Source: a virus. Taken from it: DNA of 36,605 bases. The notes beneath the pieces were generated by a model. The model was not told where the DNA came from and made no database searches. It saw only the letters and a program-made list of their open reading frames with translations. Positions within the stretch are counted from its first letter, which is position 1. Each line of letters begins with the position of its first letter. The translations under genes were made by a program, and so were the position numbers. Location of the stretch: positions 1 to 36,605 of the IMG/VR virus record IMGVR_UViG_3300006030_001480, one strand, 5' to 3'. Positions 14,527-21,219 of the stretch are shown here, one piece after another.

Positions 14527-16235
14527 TAGTCACCTTCTAGAAACTCAATTGTGTCAAAGGGGAAAACTTTACCCCTTTTCATTCTAGTAGGCCATTGTCT
14601 CCGGTCACGTGCACCACGGAAATGCCTAACTTCGTAGACGTATCCGTCAGGCGCAGTCGGGTCGGGTTGAAGACTCAGACCAAACTCAGGCCAGCGCGAC
14701 CAAACAGCCGAGCCAAACGGGCGCAAATCTCTTCCTGCGAGAGCCGAACCTAATGGCGCGTGGTGTTCAAACCACATGGCGCACTTAAAGTATTCACGAA
14801 TAGTGTCAAAGTATTTAGCAATCTCAATTGCGATTGACTCGCTCGTTCTTCCGCCGGGGTCAATGAAGGCTTTGTAAAGCGGACCCAAAAAGACGATGTC
14901 GGGCTTTATTTGCTCCAACTTATCTTCAAGCATGAGGCGGTCCTGTGCTTTCATCAGGTCGATACCGTCTGGCTTGATAAGCAAATGGGCATCAGGTGTT
15001 TCTTTATGACCGTAATGAAGCGTGGCTCCATAGATGCTTTTGGAGGTTCGCCTAATGATGCGCTCAGGGTTTTCTAGGTCAACCATAAGCGTTCTAACTG
15101 GTGGCATTCCGGTGAACTTGAACGGGTGCAATCCGGCTGCGCAACAAAGCGCGACCTGACGAGCAAGCATTGTCTTGCCAACTCCCTCAGCGGCAACGAC
15201 GATTACCCGTTCGCCACGCTCCAGTAGGTTTGGTATTACCCAGTCGTAAGCATCGTTTTCGCTTTCGTTGACAAATGTTGCCCAGTCAACTAGACGACCC
15301 TCGTTCTTGACGCCTCCTGAGGTTGTATCAAGTTCTGCGAGAATAAACTCCGCACGCGTTAACTTTGTTTCTCTGCTGAGTTTGTCGTTAGCAAAGAGTT
15401 TTTCTAATTTCTGAAGTATGGGCGCAAACGGGTCAATCTCCTGAACGACTGCGTCGACTTCAGTAAATGCCACAAGGTCATCAAGAGTTCCACCTGCGTT
15501 CAACAGGTCAGTAACATCTTTAACTCCGTTAGCAATCTTTAACTCAACCGAACATTCTGCGTCCCTTAGTTTTGATGAAACATCTAGGGCATGCTTTTTG
15601 CCTACATCGTCATTATCGGCAACAACGATGACGTTTGCTCCGGCTAGGGCTTCCGTATGAATGTCTAGCCATTTACCAGCACCACCGGGCATGGTTGTTG
15701 CTGTAATGCCACGCTCAATCAGGGTGTCAGCGTCTTTTTCACCTTCAACAACCCAAATAGTCTCGCCATTATTTCGTGCTGACGCAACCATGGGGAGGTT
15801 ATAGAGAATCTTATCGACACCGTCTAGATTTGAAATCCATTCGCCAGTATCTGCGTCCATTCGCCGTTGGCGGAATGTTTTCTTACCTTCTTCATTGACA
15901 AAGCGTTGCTTCTGGAACACAAGGTTGCCAAGCGCATCACGGTAGTCGTAGGTCGCAACAAGAGACAGTTTGTCTTTCTTCTTTTCCTGTTTAGGAGGCA
16001 TAAGGTCAGCAATCTTTAAACCAACGGAGGTGCAAATTTTGTCAACATCGCAGGGTATTCCACGATGACAGGTAACAAGAACGCGTCCGTCGTCACCTTG
16101 CCCGACTGAAAGCGACGGTGAATTATCGTCATTACGGCATGGGCAACGTGCTGACCAGTTATTGCCGTTTTGCCTGACGCCATCAAGTAGCGCCAAGAAC
16201 CTATCTACTTGCGGAGAAACATAATCGCGTGCCAT
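14526..16235 (-). CDS. Bifunctional DNA primase-helicase (TOPRIM plus RecA-like ATPase)
   Basis: 569 residues in three parts. A zinc-binding N-terminus carries C31-P-C33 and C56-H-x4-C62. A TOPRIM domain follows with VVEGEKDADTL (E164) and VVADNDDVGKK (D207, D209). The C-terminal RepA/DnaB-type ATPase has Walker A AAEGVGKTML (about 349-357) and Walker B LMVDLEN (383-389), then EHHAPLGS. It would synthesise primers and unwind DNA at the phage fork, as T7 gp4-type proteins do. AAAGGGGG ribosome-binding site before the ATG. The AT-hook protein, RHH protein and terminase candidate lie next to it. The helicase part resembles the AAA_25 group. Confidence 0.9.
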   Translation of the reverse strand: MARDYVSPQVDRFLALLDGVRQNGNNWSARCPCRNDDNSPSLSVGQGDDGRVLVTCHRGIPCDVDKICTSVGLKIADLMPPKQEKKKDKLSLVATYDYRDALGNLVFQKQRFVNEEGKKTFRQRRMDADTGEWISNLDGVDKILYNLPMVASARNNGETIWVVEGEKDADTLIERGITATTMPGGAGKWLDIHTEALAGANVIVVADNDDVGKKHALDVSSKLRDAECSVELKIANGVKDVTDLLNAGGTLDDLVAFTEVDAVVQEIDPFAPILQKLEKLFANDKLSRETKLTRAEFILAELDTTSGGVKNEGRLVDWATFVNESENDAYDWVIPNLLERGERVIVVAAEGVGKTMLARQVALCCAAGLHPFKFTGMPPVRTLMVDLENPERIIRRTSKSIYGATLHYGHKETPDAHLLIKPDGIDLMKAQDRLMLEDKLEQIKPDIVFLGPLYKAFIDPGGRTSESIAIEIAKYFDTIREYFKCAMWFEHHAPLGSALAGRDLRPFGSAVWSRWPEFGLSLQPDPTAPDGYVYEVRHFRGARDRRQWPTRMKRGKVFPFDTIEFLEGD

Positions 16236-16278
16236 GAAGCCCCCTTTCTTAGCATAGGCAGGGCATGAAGGAAAGTAT

Positions 16279-16971
16279 TTACGGTGCTTTTCTTCCGTTG
16301 TCTACGAACGCCTTATAAGTGATGGGCATGGATTCCATCAGAAACCCTTCAATGGCATTTGCATACTGCCGAATTTCATACTGAGCCGTGGCATCTCCAC
16401 GAAGGTCAATGAAATTCATGAGAGACCGAGCGTTACAGGTGGCGTAGAACTCAGTGAACATTCCAACTGGAAGAACACATCGTGCGAGTTCCTTCGCCAC
16501 CCCCATTCCAAGAAGCGTTTCATATGCTTTGTACGACGACTGATTTGACGAGTTCATAATGATGGAAGCGTGTCGTGCCGAATCCTCGTCCAACTGCTCA
16601 AACGAATAACTGCCGGGCTTGCCTACCTGAGTACGAAAATCACTTTCTGACGGTTCGTAATACTCTTCCTGCATCTCTGAATAGCGGGCTGAGAACTCGT
16701 TATACGACCAGCCGATTCGATGCCGGAACCACTCGCGAGCAACAAAAATCGGTGCCTTGATATGAAAGCGAAAGAAGTTGTGCTCGAACGGCGTGCCGTG
16801 GGAGTTCTTGAGTAGATAAGCAACCAACTTTTTGTCGGCATCACTCATCTCGTCAACGCGTCGTCCAAATGAAACACGCGCCGAGTTAACAACGCTCAAA
16901 TCGTCAGCGTTAACCGCATCAAGGCGAACAAAGCCTCCAATAATTGGCTCAATGAGAAACTTGTCGCGCAT
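16279..16971 (-). CDS. thyX: FAD-dependent thymidylate synthase ThyX
   Basis: 230 residues. The ThyX signature RHRxxSxNxxSxR is present with two additional residues as RHRIGWSYNEFSAR (about 83-96). Other conserved parts are HGTPFEHNFFRFHI (about 58-70), ARCVLPVGMFTEFYATCNARSLMNFIDLR and AQYEIRQYA. It makes dTMP from dUMP using FADH2 and methylene-tetrahydrofolate, supplying dTTP for phage replication. I start it at ATG 16971, which has GGAAGGA nine bases upstream; an in-frame GTG at 17004 would add 11 residues. It overlaps the 3' end of the WhiB gene, so the two are coupled. Confidence 0.95.
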   Translation of the reverse strand: MRDKFLIEPIIGGFVRLDAVNADDLSVVNSARVSFGRRVDEMSDADKKLVAYLLKNSHGTPFEHNFFRFHIKAPIFVAREWFRHRIGWSYNEFSARYSEMQEEYYEPSESDFRTQVGKPGSYSFEQLDEDSARHASIIMNSSNQSSYKAYETLLGMGVAKELARCVLPVGMFTEFYATCNARSLMNFIDLRGDATAQYEIRQYANAIEGFLMESMPITYKAFVDNGRKAP

Positions 16972-17260
16972 GACGTACAGTCCTTCCGAAACGCTTGTAG
17001 CCACGCTCTTGAGGGGTAAGTCCTCCCCAAATACCGTATGCCTCGTTGTTGTCGTCAGCGTACTTCAGACACTTTGCGCGCACGATGCAAAGAGAGCAAA
17101 TCATCTTCGCATTGCGCATGTCTTGCCTGCCCTGCATGGTTCCAAGAGTTTCCGGATACCACATATCCGATTCCTTGCCCTTGCAGGCGGCGTACTTGCC
17201 CCAATCCAGAATGTCGTCTGAGATGAGGTCCGTAGGAACCTCGTATTTCTTCTTTGTCAT
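16949..17260 (-). CDS. WhiB-family iron-sulfur transcriptional regulator
   Basis: 103 residues with four cysteines in the WhiB arrangement: C26, C55, C58 and C64 (AACKG, then CSLCIVRAKC). These ligate a [4Fe-4S] cluster. The GIWGGLTPQER turn (76-86) and the basic C-terminus (KRFGRTVRHARQ) complete the family pattern. WhiB proteins are confined to actinobacteria and their phages and act by binding sigma region 4, so this gene is the strongest host marker in the window. It starts the minus-strand operon with ThyX and is divergent from the DUF932 gene. Confidence 0.93.
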   Translation of the reverse strand: MTKKKYEVPTDLISDDILDWGKYAACKGKESDMWYPETLGTMQGRQDMRNAKMICSLCIVRAKCLKYADDNNEAYGIWGGLTPQERGYKRFGRTVRHARQVSH

Positions 17261-17379
17261 AACACCCCTTTGTCAATGAAATTGTGAGCATACATGGGGG
17301 GTGGTGCTAGTGCAAAACTGCTGGTCAGAGCGCTTTTAGCACTAATCAGAATAATTTCATAGAAATCTATCTGAAAAAG

Positions 17380-17408
17380 TTGCAATAGGATGTTTATCGG
17401 GATATACT
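17380..17408 (+). promoter_or_regulatory. Sigma-70-like promoter for the DUF932 gene
   Basis: TTGCAA, 17-bp spacer, TATACT, with the predicted start about 30 bp before the ATG of the DUF932 gene and AAAGGAG just upstream of that ATG. A copy of the CTGGTCAGAG motif lies about 50 bp upstream at 17321. Confidence 0.65.
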
Positions 17409-17444
17409 TCGGATAAATCCAGCAAAAACTACAAAGGAGCAGAA

Positions 17445-18473
17445 ATGGCACATGACCTAGAAATCAATGAAGACGGCGGAGCACGATTCGCATACGCAAA
17501 GGGCGGAGGAATCCCGTGGCATCGCCTTGGGGTCCCTATGGAGGGTCTCCAGACTGTGGACGCAATGCTTGAAGCCTCCGGCGCTGACTATACGGTTCGT
17601 CTGACCAAGGTTGCCGCCGTAGACGAAGATGGCAACTTCATTGTCGGCAATGACGGCAAGCCCATCATCATCGATGATTCCCGAGCAACAATTCGCGACA
17701 ATGGTGACGGAACCTTTGACGGTCTTGCCACGGTCGGTACACGCTATGTCGTCAAGCAAAACCGTGAAGTTGCCGAACGAGCACTGGCAGTTGTTGGTGC
17801 ATCGGATGGGGAAGCCGTTGTTGAGACCGCTGGTGTGCTCGCTGAGGGTAAGCGGTTCTTCATGACTATTGATTTGGGTTCGCTCATTATTGACCCCATG
17901 GGCGTAAATGACCGCATTGCCCGCTATTTGGTCGTCTCAACGGGTCACGACGGCGTTTGGCCGGTTCGGTACGCAAATACCGATATCCGAGCCGTATGCG
18001 CCAATACGGTGCGTCTGGGACTGAATACCGCTGAACGAGTTTTCGTGGCTCGTCACACTAAGAACATCGATTCGGCATTTGACGATGCTCGTGAGGTGCT
18101 TCGCATCTCGGTGGACTGGGCGACCAATTTCAAGGTTATGGCTGAGGAAATGCTGTCAATTAGTGTTCCGAAAGAATCCGGTCGCATTGACAAGGTTTTG
18201 AATAAAGTCTTCCCCATCAAGTCGGATGAGACCGACCGTCAGCGCAATAACCGAGAGCGTCAGAACATGATTATCCGCGCTATTTATGACAACGACAAGA
18301 ACGCTGGCGGATTTGGTTACAACGGATGGAGTCTCTACAACGCTGTGGGCGAGTACCTTGACCACCATCGTGATGCCGACCTCAACGAGCGCGCAATTGC
18401 GTCGCTTGATGACAACAGTTGGGTTACTCGCACCAAGTTGCAAACCCAACAGGCTGTGCTGTCACTTATCTGA
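17445..18473 (+). CDS. DUF932 phage/plasmid-like protein
   Basis: 342 residues, ATG start with AAAGGAG upstream. Hallmarks: the N-terminal FAYAKGGGIPWHRLG, central ATVGTRYVVKQNREVAERALA, and GKRFFMTIDLGS. DICANTxRL-type conservation appears as IRAVCANTVRLGLNTA, and NGWSLYNAVGEYLDHH lies near the C-terminus. This is the family annotated as DUF932 or phage/plasmid-like protein TIGR03299. Its molecular role is unknown; it occurs widely in actinophages and plasmids. It has its own promoter and is followed by a promoter and a terminator. Confidence 0.88.
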   Translation: MAHDLEINEDGGARFAYAKGGGIPWHRLGVPMEGLQTVDAMLEASGADYTVRLTKVAAVDEDGNFIVGNDGKPIIIDDSRATIRDNGDGTFDGLATVGTRYVVKQNREVAERALAVVGASDGEAVVETAGVLAEGKRFFMTIDLGSLIIDPMGVNDRIARYLVVSTGHDGVWPVRYANTDIRAVCANTVRLGLNTAERVFVARHTKNIDSAFDDAREVLRISVDWATNFKVMAEEMLSISVPKESGRIDKVLNKVFPIKSDETDRQRNNRERQNMIIRAIYDNDKNAGGFGYNGWSLYNAVGEYLDHHRDADLNERAIASLDDNSWVTRTKLQTQQAVLSLI

Positions 18474-18498
18474 CATTTCAGTCAACAGCGGGCATAAT
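18470..18498 (+). promoter_or_regulatory. Promoter overlapping the DUF932 stop codon
   Basis: CTGACA, 17 bp, CATAAT (5 of 6 consensus matches in each box). The -35 overlaps the TGA of the DUF932 gene. The predicted start falls at about 18505, within the left arm of the next hairpin, so a transcript would begin with or inside that hairpin. Confidence 0.5.
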
Positions 18499-18502
18499 GG
18501 GA

Positions 18503-18526
18503 GGGCGGGGTAACACCCGCCCTTTT
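18503..18526 (+). terminator. Rho-independent terminator
   Basis: A 7-bp perfect GC stem GGGCGGG/CCCGCCC with a 6-nt loop, followed by TTTT. It would end DUF932 transcripts 30 bp after the stop codon. Confidence 0.75.
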
Positions 18527-18540
18527 CCTTTGGAGTAGTC

Positions 18541-18927
18541 GTGGAAGAACAGGGATTGCCTCCCGAGAAACTTGACCGGCTGATTGAGTCAGCGATTCAC
18601 CCGCAGGCTCACTATCGACGCTCAATCTGTAAACGCCTGATTACTCAAGCGTTTAGACAATTTGGACCAGAGTCATTGCTGGACATGCTTACGACAATTG
18701 ATGAACTTGGTCATTTCGGTTCAGTAGTTGTGATTGACCGTGACGAGATAGACAACTACCTATTCTTGGAGCACGGCTCTTTTGATAGGGACATGTTCGA
18801 CAAAATCCAGATGACCGAAGAGTGGCAGGAGTTTCTTCAGGAGATGCTTGCCCAGTCGGGCGCGACTCTTGGAAAGATTATTGACTCGCTGATTGAAGAA
18901 GAAATCGGCAAAGACCTAAGGGACTAA
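18541..18927 (+). CDS. Hypothetical acidic protein, 128 residues
   Basis: GTG start with GGAG at a good distance. All-helical acidic protein: N-terminal PPEKLDRLIESAIHPQ and YRRSICKRLITQAFRQF, then SLLDMLTTIDELGHFG, with a strongly acidic C-terminus (DSLIEEEIGKDLRD). No recognised domain or cysteine pair. It is served by the promoter at 18470 and ends in a 4-base overlap with the convergent minus-strand gene. Confidence 0.65.
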   Translation: MEEQGLPPEKLDRLIESAIHPQAHYRRSICKRLITQAFRQFGPESLLDMLTTIDELGHFGSVVVIDRDEIDNYLFLEHGSFDRDMFDKIQMTEEWQEFLQEMLAQSGATLGKIIDSLIEEEIGKDLRD

Positions 18928-19142
18928 AACCAACCGTCCAAAGGTGTAATCTTTGCCGTAACAACGCCGTCTTGAAGGTCAATAACTTCAAGTCCCAAAT
19001 CTTCTGCGATGAGTTCAGCCACGCGACTGAAGTGGTCCTCCATCTCCGGCTCAGGGGCATCGCCATCTGTGGCTAACTCCATAAGGAGAGTGGTAATGCG
19101 GTTGATAATTGCTAGTTGTGCTTCGGAAATGTTGCTGGGCAT
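18924..19142 (-). CDS. Hypothetical small acidic protein, 72 residues
   Basis: ATG start at 19142, divergent from the SSB promoter. Helix-rich N-terminus (EAQLAIINRITTLLMELA), acidic middle, and a short C-terminal beta pattern (LEVIDLQDGVVTAKITPL). No family recognised. It overlaps the convergent gene by 4 bp. Confidence 0.6.
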   Translation of the reverse strand: MPSNISEAQLAIINRITTLLMELATDGDAPEPEMEDHFSRVAELIAEDLGLEVIDLQDGVVTAKITPLDGWF

Positions 19143-19162
19143 GACTTTAACCTATCAGATTC

Positions 19163-19191
19163 TTGCGGTTGCCACTGCTAGGTGCTAGAGT
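19163..19191 (+). promoter_or_regulatory. Promoter for ssb
   Basis: TTGCGG, 17 bp, TAGAGT, about 44 bp before the ssb ATG. Same TTGNNN-17-TAGANT pattern as the other promoters in this window. Confidence 0.6.
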
Positions 19192-19234
19192 CCTGTCCTA
19201 CAGCAATACTGCTGAATTTGAGGAGGATACGAAG

Positions 19235-19696
19235 ATGTCAGCATCACCGACAACTATCGTTGGCAATGTCACCGCCAACCCTGAGTTGAAGTTCCTTGGC
19301 AATGGAACTCCCAAGACGGAATTTTCCGTTGCGGTCAGCCACTACTGGACGGATGCGTCTGGTGAGAAGCAGGAAAAGACCTCATTCTTTGACGTCATTG
19401 CGTGGCGTTACTTGGCTGAGGATGTCGCTCGCGTTCTTGAGAAGGGCGTGCGGGTCATTGTGACCGGTCGTCTGGAACAGCGTTCGTGGGAGGACGAAAA
19501 GACTGGTGGAAAGCGAAGCAAGGTGGAACTCATCGCCGATGAGGTTGCCGTCGCCTCCAAGTCCATTGAGTCGTTTGAGCGTCGACGCCGTGACGATAAC
19601 GGTGGCTCTGATGCCAAGAAGACTGCTCGTCCCCGTCCGACTGCGTCTGCTGGCGCACGGACTGCTTCGGTTGCCGAGGAAGACGAGCCGTTCTGA
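19235..19696 (+). CDS. ssb: Single-stranded DNA-binding protein
   Basis: 153 residues, ATG at 19235 behind GAGGAGGA. The OB-fold is clear: TIVGNVTANPELKFL, TEFSVAVSHYWTD, KTSFFDVIAWRYLAEDVARVLEKGVRVIVTGRLEQRSW and KVELIADEVA. The C-terminal tail is disordered and ends in the acidic EEDEPF, the conserved tip that recruits partner proteins in bacterial SSBs. It coats single-stranded DNA during phage replication. A 27-residue membrane peptide follows after one base. Confidence 0.95.
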   Translation: MSASPTTIVGNVTANPELKFLGNGTPKTEFSVAVSHYWTDASGEKQEKTSFFDVIAWRYLAEDVARVLEKGVRVIVTGRLEQRSWEDEKTGGKRSKVELIADEVAVASKSIESFERRRRDDNGGSDAKKTARPRPTASAGARTASVAEEDEPF

Positions 19697-19697
19697 T

Positions 19698-19781
19698 ATG
19701 GATTGGCTAATCCTGACTTTTTACATTGTCGGGAGTTATCTCATCGTCAAAATCGTTAACGACTTCATTAACCGTCGTTAG
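19698..19781 (+). CDS. 27-residue single-pass membrane peptide
   Basis: ATG at 19698, one base after the ssb stop, ending at TAG 19781. The sequence (MDWLILTFYIVGSYLIVKIV then DFINRR) is one hydrophobic helix with a basic end, which would place the C-terminus inside. Tight spacing to ssb suggests translational coupling, and a strong terminator follows 4 bp later. Function unknown. Confidence 0.55.
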   Translation: MDWLILTFYIVGSYLIVKIVNDFINRR

Positions 19782-19785
19782 TTTT

Positions 19786-19830
19786 CTGAGGCACAGTCAC
19801 CGGTCAAAAAGGTGGCTGTGCCTCAGTTTT
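19786..19830 (+). terminator. Strong terminator after ssb
   Basis: A 16-bp stem (one G-U pair) between 19786-19801 and 19811-19826, a 9-nt loop, then TTTT. Its right arm lies inside the 3' end of the convergent gene at 19797, so the coding sequence there is constrained by the hairpin. Confidence 0.85.
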
Positions 19831-20318
19831 GCTACATCCTCTCCTACTATCCGCAGTCCAAGTGTCGGAATTAAACCATTGGCATTCCCGATGATGTATC
19901 CGGTCCGATAATCGCCCTTTTTCAAGATTGCCGTTCCGTGAGTCTCTTTGAACCACTGTCTGAATCGCTGGATACGCGCTGTTTCTATGATGAGAGCGCT
20001 TCGCAGGTCTCCACTTTCTGATTGACGCAAATACATCCAGTACTTTGCCTCGGTGACATTTAGACCCGACTGTGTCCATATGAAGTTGCCATTCTCGTCT
20101 GTCAGCCGATGAGGCGAATGCGCCAACTCAATGAAAAGATTGTCATTCTCAAACGAATCTGTTTTAACCTCAATCCACCCGTCAAGCATCGCATGCACAA
20201 TCTCAAGAGCATGCCCTTCGCCGACTTGACCAAATGCGAGGTCTGCGCCCCACTTCCCCTTATTGTCGCCACGGATATCTGCGCGCGGGTCGTAACTATC
20301 GCTAGCAATAGGCTTCAT
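19797..20318 (-). CDS. PD-(D/E)XK nuclease-like protein
   Basis: 173 residues. The N-terminal block matches the endonuclease fold: GDNKGKWGADLAFGQVGEG (E34 on the first helix) followed by GWIEVKTD (E50-x-K52) and LFIELAH, the arrangement seen in PD-(D/E)XK enzymes such as Holliday junction resolvases and phage endonucleases. The rest (TEAKYWMYLRQ, YRTGYIIGN) is specific. It may cut or resolve phage DNA, or be a DNA-modification partner. ATG start. The 3' end is shared with the ssb terminator hairpin. No partner gene that would make it a restriction enzyme is adjacent. Confidence 0.65.
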   Translation of the reverse strand: MKPIASDSYDPRADIRGDNKGKWGADLAFGQVGEGHALEIVHAMLDGWIEVKTDSFENDNLFIELAHSPHRLTDENGNFIWTQSGLNVTEAKYWMYLRQSESGDLRSALIIETARIQRFRQWFKETHGTAILKKGDYRTGYIIGNANGLIPTLGLRIVGEDVAKLRHSHLFDR

Positions 20319-20328
20319 AATTCCAAGA

Positions 20329-20393
20329 TACCAGACATGAAATTACAAGTCTGGGATTTCCTTCCACCACCCAGAGTTAAGAAGACAATAGTC
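20329..20393. promoter_or_regulatory. Two small inverted repeats between divergent genes
   Basis: CCAGAC/GTCTGG (20329-20334 and 20347-20352) and AAGAC-AATA-GTCTT (20380-20393), the second ending 7 bp before the ATG of the oxygenase gene. Position between divergent genes suits operator sites; the protein is unknown. Confidence 0.35.
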
Positions 20394-20400
20394 TTAAAGC

Positions 20401-21219
20401 ATGCAGGGTGTAAAGATTGAACCGTTTTACTGCGACGATAAGCGTCCAGTTGAAGATGTCATGAAAGGAATCCCTACCCCCTCCTGTCTTGATGACCTCG
20501 GCTCTGAGATTTATCAGAACGTCGATTTCCGACAGATTGACCGACGCCTCAAAGTCACCAGTATGCGCTTCGGGCGGGTTTATGGATTTGCTCAGGAACA
20601 AAATGGGACCATTATTCAGAATCTGTTTCCGATTCGTTCTCAGGAGACTGAGCAGATTTCGTCGTCATCAAAGACAATCCTAGAAATGCACACAGAGACG
20701 GCGTTTCATCCTTGGCGTCCTGATGTCTTGGCGCTTCTTTGTATCCGTGGTGACCCATCCGCTGGAACAACCTATGCCGAACTGCCGGACATCCTTGATG
20801 CCCTGCCAGAAGGCATCATTGACCACTTGCATCAGCCCGAATATGAGACGCGTCTAGATAAAAGTTTCCAGTCAGATACACAAGCGGATGCGACTATTCG
20901 AACTCCCGTTCTTTTTGATGGCGCAACAAGCATGACCTTTGACCGCATTCTTATGCGCGGACTAACTCCGCTTGCACAGGCATCGCTTGATGCCTTCTCC
21001 AGTGCAATTGAGCGAGTAAAGAAGACAGTATTTCTTGCGACTGGTCAACTGCTTCTTATACATAATCGCACAGTGGTTCACGGCAGAACGCCATTCATAC
21101 CTCGCTATGACGGCACAGACAGGTGGCTCAAACGAGCGATGGTGTCATCTCGTTTGCCAGACTGTCATGACATGACGACAGGAGCAGAGGGTTTACCTGT
21201 TGTTACAACCCGCTTCTAG
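20401..21219 (+). CDS. Clavaminate-synthase-like 2OG/Fe(II) oxygenase
   Basis: 272 residues. The iron motif is H97-x-E99 in EMHTETAFH, rather than the usual HxD, and the distal His is H227 in HNRTVVHGRTPF, followed by the Arg-rich DRWLKRAMV that would bind 2-oxoglutarate. HxE together with VVHGRTPF and a late Arg is the pattern of the clavaminate synthase/asparagine- and arginine-beta-hydroxylase branch of the TauD superfamily, enzymes of small-molecule metabolism. An amino acid or modified-base substrate is possible (inference). It overlaps the convergent NrdJ gene by 4 bp. Confidence 0.75.
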   Translation: MQGVKIEPFYCDDKRPVEDVMKGIPTPSCLDDLGSEIYQNVDFRQIDRRLKVTSMRFGRVYGFAQEQNGTIIQNLFPIRSQETEQISSSSKTILEMHTETAFHPWRPDVLALLCIRGDPSAGTTYAELPDILDALPEGIIDHLHQPEYETRLDKSFQSDTQADATIRTPVLFDGATSMTFDRILMRGLTPLAQASLDAFSSAIERVKKTVFLATGQLLLIHNRTVVHGRTPFIPRYDGTDRWLKRAMVSSRLPDCHDMTTGAEGLPVVTTRF

